A program made the position numbers and the translations under genes. The notes beneath the pieces are model-generated. The model searched no databases, was not told the DNA's origin, and worked only from the letters and a program-made list of their open reading frames with translations. Below, one piece after another: positions 49,335 to 60,293 of a stretch of DNA of 64,000 nt. Each line of letters begins with the position of its first letter. Position 1 is the first letter of the stretch. Location of the stretch: contig JAHQIW010000773.1 of the NCBI GenBank assembly GCA_019055375.1, forward strand, positions 62,001 through 126,000, given 5' to 3'. Source of the DNA: Parelaphostrongylus tenuis (Eukaryota; Nematoda; Chromadorea; Rhabditida; Metastrongylidae).

Positions 49335-52300
49335 ATTTGCTCCTTACGAATGCTCACCGCCCTTACAAAAATGTTCATCTTAGTTGAAGTTTTGGAGACA
49401 TTAAATGCGCTACTTGAGGTTGTTCCATGGACACTTAGGCATCTGGAGGCGAGATTCATATCTCTGTTTCACTTAATCCAGTTTGTGCGATCATATTCAT
49501 TCATGCATACGTTCATGGACTTCACTTGCGTATGTGACCTATATTATGCTCATCGTTTAGACCAAACTTCTGCCATCAAATGGCTGGGAAAACATTACGG
49601 TCACCTTTTGCAGATAACTAATCCTATTCTAAGAGCCGAATATATATCTGTGATAATACACTTCTTTCACTAAAATTCAGTGAACTATTGAAAATTCATA
49701 CTAATCAAAATTTTGGGGACAGAAAGCCTCGTACGCAAAGCTTATGTCTATATGTTCTTTTAACGGAAATCGGAAAGTAAGAAATAAATGGAAACTTTCC
49801 TGGTGCACGTCCAAAATAGTCTCTAATGAACGGGTGGCAATTACACAGGTGACTTGGGAGAGAAATCTGAATATGCTCTTCGAAAAACGCTGATTTCTTT
49901 AGGCATTTTCCGAGACATAAATTACTCGAAACAGTAGAATTGTGCCCTCTCCCACTTTTGACAACTTCCCACCCACTGCTATCAGTTATTCGTCTTTCAA
50001 CCTTTCTACTCTATTAGATTAGAATATCCTTGTTTCTTGTCGAAATGGAGCTCTGAAATGGAGTAGTTTAGTTTGAGAGCGCTTAACTCGATGCTGAACG
50101 CTAAATATCATCAAATGTTATGATATTATATTCCCTTCGGATCAAAAGTTGTTGAATTTGGTTTTTTGAAACGGTTCGATATGTCATAGGTAAAACTTGA
50201 ATTTACTTACAAAAGAATTGTGTGCTCAATGCATGAGATTTCTCTGTTCTGATCATTTAATATTATATTTGCAATTTGCTAATTATTTTTTGTTGTGCTG
50301 AATAAAGAGATTTTACAATATATCTAACCACAGTACCCAAATGATAACGCATAAATCCCTAGATTGGTCTAACAATCTATTTCATAAATTTAGCAAAGGA
50401 GACCTCTTGAGAGGACGAAGATAATATTAGTAGATGAATCGCTTGCTAAACTTGATTTCCTTATGTTCATTAAGACCTGTGACTAGGGCAGCACAGTTTT
50501 CTGCTCGCACACGATGACCAACTCGGTCATCGAATTCCGACACGTGCGGGACCACTTCTTCACAGAGGAACGACGAGACAGTTGTAGACTCCTTCGCAAA
50601 AAAAAGGCATAGGTTTTGAATTAATTGGCTGTTAGGAAATCAAAGGATGGTATTTTATTTCGCATTCTATCGGAGTGAAACTTATAAGTGAAACTCGAAG
50701 TGTCCACCTTCAATAAGGTCAGCAAGCAATTGACTAGTACCTAAATTTATAATTTAGAAAGAAAATCACGACGTCGAGGTAAGGATGAAGATATCAATGA
50801 CAATTCTCAGTAACTCAATCTTTTACTTATGATCCTCACGTATCTCCCTTATTAAGGGATCTCTGCTCGGTCATTGCGAGGACACTTAGCGTGTCTCTAG
50901 GTGATGGATAGGGTGATCAAACGCGAAGCAAGAGCGATCTTTGTCTCCCAGAGCTACAGGTGGATTCAGGTAATCAACTTCCTGCTTCTGCGACTTCATA
51001 TCGACATACCCTTTTTCTACAAGTCAAAATGGGCAAAAGCATCGAGTGGTTGGGAAACACATGGAGGACGAGCAGGGCTCGCCTCTAATGATTAAACTCC
51101 ACTTTTCCTCCTAGGAGAGGCTAGCAAGCTACTCATGGGTAGCCAAGTATCAAATTTGAACCTCAGTAAGCTATACGTTAGCTATTAAAAAACAAAACAC
51201 ACGAAAGAAAGCAGACCTCGTTCTCCTAAGTTCGAAAGCTCCCGACGTCAGATACGATAAATGGAGAGGATGCTAAGATTTCAAAATCAGATTAGGATGC
51301 CAAAATGGCAACAGTTTAAAGTGGCGATTTGTACTTACGACGCGCGTACATATGCATACGAATCTTCTTAAAATGTCATTAAAAAGACTTTCGGTTTACC
51401 TCGCCAGTTCACGTTGATGAAATGCGGTGAATCCTGATGGACAATCGTAACTCATGTATTCTTTTGTTTTGCTAGTGAGCAAGCGCTACAAATCCGTCAA
51501 GATTTGAGCATGGAATTTGAGATTGTCTCAGCAGGAAAATAACAGAGCAATCGTACTGGTTGCTACAATCCGTAAGAGTTCCTGAAGTAGGGTTATTTTT
51601 GGCTGCACAGAAAAGTACACGGACTGTTTGGGAAGTTGAGAACATTTACTAGTACAATGTTGTCGATCGTTAATTGACATCGTAGTTTGTGGGTAGCTGG
51701 TTTCCCCAAAACATACAAAAGAAAAACTTTTCCAGTGACAAACTAAACTACAGTGAACTTTTATGCGTGCAAAGTATACATACTTGCATCATAGTCATTA
51801 AATCTTCACCGAAAGACAAGCTACCTGATTGCTGTGGAATTTCCACAGGGAAACGGAACTGTGCAGTGTAAATCAGTTGGGAAAAGTGATCCATATGATA
51901 ATAACTTCTCGTTCACACATTCGCGACAGGTAATCTTCATAGAAGTCATAAGCATTTTCTATAATTCTTTATATACACAGATTTCCGCAAAAGTGTGTAA
52001 ATCACAAGGCACTAATGATCTGGACGATAAATTACAAAATGTATAGAAGTGTAACTATGTGCAGAGAGATAGAACATTCTATATACTTTCCTGGAAATCA
52101 GCAACTTGTCTACTACTTCCAGTTAGCAGTAACCAAGTTGAGATTGCACTGAATGGTGAAACCAAGAGGTGAATACGCAAAGTTGACTTGCTTAGTTGAG
52201 CTTCGTATTTAATAAGTTCTTCTACGCGTAACATCTACTTTGAAGCAAATTTTGGTGATCGAAAATGTTGGGCTCTGTATGTTCAGTGCTGCTAGAAAAG

Positions 52301-53190
52301 AATCTGCAGAGGTAATCCTCAAATTTGAGAAGTCACTTCTTCATGCAAAAAACCAAATTATATAAAGCAATTGTCAAGTGTGGAAAGATTATGTAGTGGT
52401 TTACATCCGCACTGAAAAGCGACAACAATGGAAGAATATTTTTCTCAACATAATGATAGCATGGGGAACAAGGAGATGGTCAAAGTGCAGCGTATCAGAA
52501 AGCAAGGTGACAGTTAAAGACCCTCTTCGAACACTCTCCTGAAATCACGTGGGATGACCTTAACTTGGTTATTTTTAGGACTGCAAGGAAAACTGACTTG
52601 AACAGTATTCTACGACATTCATAAAGTTGACGAAATTTTCAGGCAGCAGTTGAAGCAACATGTGAAATATTCGAAGAGGGATGATGAAAGTGAGGAAGCA
52701 AATGAAATACTAGAACTAATGGGATCCATAGAGTGAAACCTGAGCGAACCGAGTCGTTCATAATAAAAATAAAATAAAATGATGGCAAGATAAATCTGAT
52801 TACGCATTCTGAGCAGAAAACATTGAGGGCGAGGTAGCGAGCTGTGGTGCGTAAGTCACCAATACGACATCGCCTTCTAAACATAACCACTAGGGGACAG
52901 AAGTCAGAGTGAGGGTCATAGCTCTTCTCCAAAACAGACTTTCTACAGGTTGGTGACATATATTTCTTTAGGGCTCAGATTGAGTATATGCCAACGTGTG
53001 AAAAAAAGCTGAGAAGGCAAAGAGCTTCTCATCAGGCTTATATTCACGTCATTAGCAGATTTCACACTCGACATAGTAGAAGAACATCCGAGGATATTGA
53101 ACAATGATATAGACTGTACAAGAAAGCATCGGCGGCTAAAAAATAAACAAGAGGAAATATTGTATGCGATGAAGATGCGTCTCATAGAGA
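49335..53190. other. Intergenic between the Srd receptor and the collagen
   Basis: AT-rich; no exon chain recognised. The frame at 49350-49673 + directly after the receptor stop and the frame at 52639-52959 - have no domain. The two genes converge on this interval, so both 3' UTRs fall in it. Confidence 0.5.
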
Positions 53191-56100
53191 TCAATCAATA
53201 TTCAAATTTTTAGGATATTGATTGATTTCGGATCCATTCTTTTTCACGCCTATTACAAAATGTCCTCGCACACCCTTCGACCTTTTTGGACATTTACAGT
53301 AATGTGATCCTCTTGCTAAAAACAAATGTAAAGCATGTGTATTCAAGTATGATAAAGTGAATATAAAAATGTTGTCGATCTTTAAATTCGTAAAATATTT
53401 AACGTTATGGCAGAAATGATTCTAAGAAAACGGAAAACTCATACGTCTTTGGAAAAACTGCAACTGATCGTTGTGTATAGATTCTGTTAGATATTTTCCT
53501 CCGCATTTTCGATTCACAAAAAGTTTGTAACTCTGTTTAAAAAGCTTTGAGGTAGAGTTTAGGAAAAACATACGTATCCGCCCTTTCTTTCCTACTTTCC
53601 CACGATTCCCTTGAGCTCCCGGCATACCAGTGCGTCCTCTCCGACCAGTTTTTCCTGGAGGGCCGATTTTTCCCACTTCACCATCAGTCCCTCGGGATCC
53701 TGCTTTACCAGATTTTCCAATTGACCCTGCAATATTGTTATGATCTTCCTTTTGCTTCAAACTTCTACATAGTGCACTGATTACTCAGAAGGTTGAATGT
53801 TTCCTTTGAAAGAAAATGAAGAATTAAAAAATAAGTTTAGACTGGCCAGTGGTAAGTGAATTTCATATTACGTCCGCAATGTTATGAGGTTGCACATGTT
53901 TAGAAAAAGATACTCTCAAGTTTTCAATAAGTTAGTTCAATCGAGCACTATAGCACAATGTGCGACGTTTTGTGGTAGGTGCATCAGAATGTTGTAATAG
54001 TACGTGGATGCGAGTTTGCATCAGAAGTTCTACCCACCTGGCAAACCTTTTTCGCCTGGAGGAGAGACCCATCGGATATAGAATCTTCCAGGCTCACCCG
54101 GAGTTCCTGGTGTTCCTATTATTCCTGAAGCGACTACAGCTGGTTATTTGTTCCAGAAACTTCACTTTATGGTTATTGAATCATTCAACGGAAAATAAAG
54201 GAACCAGGAATGAAGCTCTCGACTTTGATCAATCCTTGAGGGATGCTCCATGCAATCGTTTGAGGTGACTGAATGCAGATTTGGCCTTTAAAATGATTTG
54301 CGGCGGCCTACCCATATATAAAGCCATGCTGCTATACGCCCAGGCAAGTCAAGTATCAATGCAGCGGTCTTGGAGTTATGGAAGGTTTAGAATTTAAGCG
54401 TGGAGTCGAGCCAACGGCCATCGATCATTTGATTATGTGTGTCGTAGCGCACCTCTAGCCATTACAACACTCGCGTTCCTATAGCCGAAAATACTAATCC
54501 ATATTTATGGAGCGCAGATTTCCCGTTGGGGGCGCCGTGGCCCACGCAAGTCTGATACAATTAGGACTTCTTTACTAAAGTAAAAGTAAAGTGATTTCGC
54601 GTTACCTCGTGAGCCAGGCTCGCCCTTAGGTCCTGGAGGGCCGATGTTGATATCCCCTGGTTTGCCATCCGGTCCTGGAACAACACCAATCAATTGGATT
54701 TAAGGAGATCACCGCAACAACTGACCATCTTTTCCTCTTTTCCCAGCTGGTCCAGGTGGCCCTCGCGGTCCTCGTGGACCTGGAGGACACTTTCTGCACT
54801 CCATATCTTTACTACTAGAGATTCTTTGGCCATCCACTCCATCGATTCCTGCCTGTCCGGGAAGACCGTCATCTGAGAACAGCATTATTCAAAAAAATCA
54901 TAAGAAGGAGAATAGTAAATTATGCTGCTTAGTGAGCTCTTTTTCAGAAGAAGAGATATGTTAACGGATTACGTAGTCAGTAAAATAGTAGGAAAACATC
55001 GATTGTTTAGAGGCTTCAAATTCTTGGTCTCTATTGTGACATATCATAGCATTCAATTGATATGCTTTGACGAAAATCATACGGAAGCTGCAGATGAAAG
55101 GAAAGAAAGCTAGATTTGAGAGTAATAATTCCCACCACTTTGCCTGATAATGGATTTTATGACTCGCCTCCATCTTCGCCATTTTCTCCCGGTGGTCCAG
55201 GTGGACCAGGTGGACACTTCGGATCTGGTCGAAGTTCACAACTTCCCTTTGATTTATAGGTTTCTGAAATATTCGAACTGTTGAAATTTCAAGATGTTAG
55301 CCATGTCAAATCGGCTCCATTTGTTGGATAATACAGGACTTGGTGAAAGGGTGAGGCGATCTACTAATAATACTTATTACCACAAAGCATTGACAGATCG
55401 TGGTCAACGATCAAAAAAAAGTCAGATGGCCAGATTAGCGTTATGAGGATTCTAATGCATGATCTCAAAACTGAAGAGTTTCAAACACGTTTTTGACGCT
55501 GAATGAAATCAATGCAACAAATATTTGCTTGGATGATGCCCATGAGTTGGCTGTGAAGGCTATTAGAATGCAAGACTTCGCGCAGATATCGCAAAATGCA
55601 AAGATTAAATCTCAGATAAGTTCTGCTTAAATATGGATGATGTAAAAGGGTGTAAGTGGTGGTGACTGAAGTGCGTGAAAAGTAATTTTGCTAAGAATCA
55701 CAGCATTTTGCAAAAATACGGCGCACTATAAATTCAACTGAACAATTTTTGCTCAGTTATTGACCATCTCATCATGGAAATGAAAATTCTGTAACTTTCA
55801 AGCTGTACTTCATATGTACAGCAGAGACTCCAGCATTGGTCGCGGGATCCAAAGCAGACGGTTGAATAGTTTTCCTTATATATTATCATGAATGTCATGA
55901 AGCTTCTCGTGTTTAAAGCTTGCAACAGTATGCTTTGGGTAGAATATTTAATGTTTTAATAGGTATGGTAGCAAAATGAGCTATTCTCAGCATGATCAGT
56001 GGCCTGGCAGAGGTTACATACGATTCATGCCTTCAAGTTGCTCCAAAACAGTATTTCTCACACAAAACAGTATGTTAATTCATGTATTTTTCACTTCGTC

Positions 56101-59100
56101 AGCAGTTTTTTATTTTACTAGGAGAAGGTATTGCTCAGCGTTACAGACATGATGAAACAAAACTGGTGCTCAGTGCAATGTCGGGGGATTGTGTCACCTG
56201 ACTTGCGGTGATCTAATATTTGGCGTCGATTCCTCTATATGTAGGAGTATCTCCCCAAGGCATCGGCTGAACTAAAGGGCACTGTGCTACTGAACATTCT
56301 GGAGGGGCTGTTTAGCACTGTATATGTGCCGTACCAGACTTCATAACAAGCTCGAACATATTATCATGTTATCAGATTAGAACTGATATATACTTCAGAT
56401 CTTGTGGAATAGATTTTCCTGTGCAGAGCTGTGTTCTTTTGAAATATTTTCCCATTAATCACCACTGCTAACAAATTCGCCTTCCAATACATCACGTCCA
56501 CGAAAAATCTGTAAGAGACGATGGAGCACATCTGTCTTATTTGAACAATGAACTCACTGCTTTTGTAACTTTGCTCGCCCAACATTCCATTCGGCTCTAC
56601 ATCAGAAAGTTCAAGAATGTTTTGTAGTGATGCTGAAATGGTTCAGGTCATTTGTTCTAGATGCCAACTACTTTCGAATTCAACGTAAATTGAAATGTAG
56701 TTGAATCAAGCGCGGAAGATCCATTCCAAAACCTTTCTAGAAGATAAAAAACAATTTCCACGACATAGTGACTTCTTAAGAGAAAAGATATCTATTCTGT
56801 TATTTACAGGATACACCAGTAATGTGATTATAAGTATTTTCAGAATTAAAAATGTTATGAAAAGCAAACAGGAATGTTATAGAAATCACTTAGTGTAGCG
56901 CGAATTTCATGAGGTGAGTGACTTACGTCTTAGTGGAATTGCAACACGTCTGCCCCATTGTCGTTTATCATTGATGAGGCCACGGGTTATAGGTTTGATG
57001 TTCAACCACATAGATGTGTGCATTCGATTATTCCAAGGCAAAATATGACGACGTCTGTTAGAAAATTGCGGACCTGTGCGATATTTAAGTGCTTGAAGTG
57101 ATAACGTGGAGAAAAAAATCATTGAAGTTTTTAGAATTTGCCAGCCGTGTTGGGCAAAGAAAGCGCCTTGAAGGATCCTCATTGAGAAAAATCTATCTAA
57201 TGTGTGACGTTCGATATGTGGTATCATTTGTGCTGGAGAATGATCAGCCAACTAGCCCAAATCCCTACGAGAACAGGTGGTAATTGTTTACTTTTTTGTT
57301 CTTGTTCTTTGTCACTCCAATCACAAGCAATCGCGGACTTTCTCTCCAGGTTTTGTGAAAAAAGGGAGTCAAATGACACAATCTGAAACAATTCTAGAAA
57401 AGTATCGGAAATCAGGAAAAAATCACTTTATTACTGCTATTTTTATGCTGCACTGGTCACAACCCTTGATGAAACGCTTAACAATAGTCTTGATTTCTGC
57501 CACAACTTCGATCTCATCTAGCGCTTCCACAATATTTGTCAAATTCCAGACGGCATGGACCCCTCTAGTGTCCTCCATACATGATTGAATACTTTAAACA
57601 CTTCCCTTTGTTAAGATGTCTTTTTGTGGCCGATGATTTCTTTCTTTTTTCCTTCTTTCCTTCATGTGAAGCGAGCAGTGGCGGCTGTCCCAAGAAACCA
57701 CTTCATGTCACCTTGTTCAGGCCCTATGGAAAAGATTAGTCAAACGGGTGCTTAATGGATATCGCGCTTCAATCTAACGAAAAAACATACTGTGCGAAAT
57801 GTGTTATTAAGGTGCAAATGAATTTTGTGTTAGACGGATGATCTCCAGCAAGTGCGTTGCTCAGATGGGTGTTTAGTGCTACGAGCGTGATCATAGTGAA
57901 GAAATAGCAAGAAAGAATTTCACTCACGTTTTGTTTTCCGATGGGTAAATGGTCGGTACTTGTAGACAAACTGGATCTCTCTCTTCACTGGCCCCGCAAT
58001 TTTTTCAATTTCTAGAAGATCAGCCCATATAGCGTCTGTAGTTGCCTGCAAATTAGTGGAAACTGTTCATCTAGCGCCCCCCTCACCTTATTCCTTTGTT
58101 CGTAGTTGCCATTTCTGGCACAAAGGGTCAATGTACAAATAGGCCGACATGTTGAATGGACGTGTCAATCTTGATAATAGAGTAGGATCAATTCGGTTAT
58201 CCGGCAAGAAATAAATAAGATCCTTTTCGCTGAACAAGAACTTTTCCTAAGTGAGTTAGCAATCATTTGAAAGTTTAACTGTTAGGCTACTGCGCTAAGT
58301 GGCTAATTTTTAAAGGAACTCCTTTATAAAACTGTAGCGTTCGCAATTTAAAAATGTTTATCACGCCAGTCCCCCTTATCATTATCACGCTTCCATTTCG
58401 CTGGGAGCACGGAAAGCATATGAGCGGGTAGAGGAGATCTTCCAGTAATAGAGTCATACGCTTTATTCAAAATTTTTTTTTCAACGCGCGTGAAACATGA
58501 TTTCATTCTGAATGGTACAGCGACAAAAAAAGTCCTTTTCAAAAAAAGAACAAGTACAGCACTCCTTCAGGATTCAAGCCTCTGAATGATCACTAATCTT
58601 GCGAAAAGTTCTTGCCCAGCGGAAGGAATCGTTTCCTTATTCTTGCCGAATATCGAATTGAATCGAGAATGCAACATCCACTTCATGAAATGGTCGGTGG
58701 CATTCAATCTATTAAAATTATCTTACCATAACTTAGCATTTTGGGTACAACAGTCCCACGGCGCTATCCCCGCCCCGTCGCTCGCGGCGAGCAATCCATA
58801 ATGTTGGGTGGTTAGTGATGTCGGCCATCGGGAAGAAGGTTTTTGATTCGATCTCCACTAAGATGCTTCACAATAAATTTCTTTGTGTTTTTTGGCGTCT
58901 ATCAGTTCTCGAGGTCCTTCTACAACACGATCATTGTAGCAAAAAAAAAAAACACTCAGTTCTCTAAAATTTCACTACTTCTTGATGCAAAACGTAGATC
59001 CATGGGTGATATTGCATGCCCCACTCTTTTTTTTTTTTTACATTCCTTTCGATGGCGTTGTAATAGTCGCACTCGACAATATTCTTTCTGCAATGTATGA

Positions 59101-59677
59101 ATTTTTAGAAGAAGCTTTCAAGAACTGCATGCAGTCTGCTTTACTTAACTTGAGCGTTGGTTTCGTTGATCCGTGAGGATCCAAGTTTCGTATCGAAAAG
59201 TAGTGATTTGTAAGACACCTGAAAGTTTTTCGCTACAATAATTACATTATAAAGGGACCTTCAACGTGATGGGACGATTCGAACCAGAAACCTTCTTTCC
59301 TATGACCGACATCACTGATCACTCGACAATACGAACTGATCGCCGTCGCCGCCACCGCGACGGGTCGGGACTAGCGCCGTGGGCCTATTGTAACCGCAAT
59401 ATTAAACTTTTTTTTGAACTTTTTGTACTAGTATTTATTACACATTATTATCCCGACTGAGGTAAATTGGAACAAAATAAAATGTCTTTTCTTCTAAATG
59501 TCTAACTTTGTGGTAGTGAACATCAATGTCATATCTATTTCGCCTAAAATCGGATTTCATTATTGAAAAAATGACTAAGTACAGTTTAGGTTTGGAAAGG
59601 CAATGGGAAAGATGACTCAGAATGGTTAAGTTCCGTGTTATTTTGGATTCATCGTACATATGAGCACGCCTTGATGG

Positions 59678-59709
<32 letters not shown>

Positions 59710-59723
59710 GTATATATACAAAC

Positions 59724-59755
<32 letters not shown>

Positions 59756-60293
59756 ATATTTACGAAGGAGCTCGTGTGACACAGTGGTTAGAGGAGCTCT
59801 GCAACACACATGATTGAACCATCGATGATCCCCAGCTCAAAGCTAACCAAGCTTTTCATTCGAAGGTCGGCGGATTTTACCAAACATGTCTGAGAGGGTA
59901 CAGCACTAATTTGAAGGAGTGCTAGGCCACCTTGAATCATTGTAAGGGCCAAATATGTATTCAGTCACCTCTTACGATAAGACGAATATACGGCGTATTA
60001 CTCGAAGATTGATCAAAACCGAAAGGTTTTCCACTTTTTGTTGGCAATCATAGGATTGATTTTAAAAAGCAGTGACCAAATTCTGATGTCATTTTATTTT
60101 ATTACTGATAAGCACACAGTTGCGAGTTGTACCGTAATTATACCCTGAAATCGTCGATTTCCTCTAGAATCTCAGTCTTTAAGTGTTCCAGATTTTCGTG
60201 GAGGAGTGCACTGGCTGTCATAATTACGAGCATAGCGAAAGTACTCGTACCAATGGCGAATACGAAATTCCTTTCCGTCATCCCAATTCGCAT
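53191..60293 (-). CDS. Cuticle collagen, 10 exons, complete
   Basis: Secreted structural collagen of the nematode cuticle. Exons, 5' to 3': 60293-60144, 58045-57928, 57073-56927, 55263-55168, 54872-54726, 54674-54606, 54124-54098, 54055-54038, 53726-53574, 53315-53191 (TGA). Phases join throughout (mostly phase 1) and give 349 residues. Seen: an N-terminal hydrophobic segment (about 9-31) within the conserved N domain MTERNFVFAIGTSTFAM; TTDAIW, equivalent to ETD.IW in other collagens; a basic KRQWGRR (126-132) suited to subtilisin-type cleavage; Cys147/Cys155 before the first Gly-X-Y block; Cys196/Cys199 in a break; then a longer Gly-X-Y domain and a C-terminal YCKCPKR (Cys315/Cys317). The first ATG lies directly after tttcag, so leader trans-splicing is likely. 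Intron 4 has a GC donor, and a 42-nt intron lies between exons 7 and 8. The last exon is the least certain: 53422-53573 offers alternative tails. Confidence 0.9.
54200..54482 (-). mobile_element. tRNA-derived SINE, copy 7 (collagen intron 6)
   Basis: In the same sense as the collagen gene. The diverged head 'cgcgagtgttgtaatggctagaggtg' leads to 'cagcatggct', a tail with gattgcatggagcatccctc and 'gtcgagagcttcattcc'. Confidence 0.75.
57423..57578 (-). other. Short open frame in collagen intron 2, unrecognised
   Basis: Fifty-one codons from ATG to TGA, starting MEDTRGVHAVWNLTN and rich in Ile, Val, Glu and Lys, with coding-like composition for an intron. A sequence at 28361-28552 - also starts ATGGAGGACACT, which hints at a shared repeat. 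No function is assignable. Confidence 0.15.
58188..58660. mobile_element. MITE with long terminal inverted repeats, copy 4 (collagen intron 1)
   Basis: The left 'caattcggttatccggcaagaa' and the block 'caagaacttttcctaagtgagttagcaatcattt' are mirrored by the right 'atgatcactaatcttgcgaaaagttcttg' and 'tcttgccgaatatcgaattg'. The interior resembles copies 1 and 2 ('tatcacgc', 'gaga.cttcc', 'gcgtgaaacatgatttcatt'). No transposase. Confidence 0.7.
58744..59395. mobile_element. Inverted-repeat element with tRNA-like arms (collagen intron 1)
   Basis: The left arm 58744-58870 (ggtacaacagtcccacggcg...) is the approximate reverse complement of the right arm 59264-59395 (...cgccgtgggcctattgtaacc). Both arms contain 'gtgatgtcgg.cat.gg.aagaaggtttctggttcgaatc', the right arm with a good box B (GGTTCGAATCG). 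The spacer has A-run and T-run tracts. It could be a MITE that captured a tRNA-like sequence, or two SINEs inserted head to head. Confidence 0.6.
59672..59758. repeat. TATATG-type microsatellite (collagen intron 1)
   Basis: About 85 bases of tata and tatg units immediately before SINE copy 8. Confidence 0.92.
59763..60050 (+). mobile_element. tRNA-derived SINE, copy 8 (collagen intron 1)
   Basis: Head 'gctcgtgtgacacagtggttagagg', body 'gtcggcggattttaccaaacatgtctgagagggtacagcactaa', tail 'gaatatacggcgtattactcg'. Antisense to the collagen gene, and ends about 95 bases 3' of collagen exon 1. Confidence 0.8.

Noticed and set aside
49350..49673. 107-codon frame directly after the Srd receptor stop
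   Set aside because: No domain, no splice context and AT-rich composition; it probably lies in the receptor 3' UTR.
56130..56340. A ninth SINE copy
   Set aside because: Only isolated blocks (gacttgcggtgatct, gtaccagactt) resemble the family; head and tail were not convincing.
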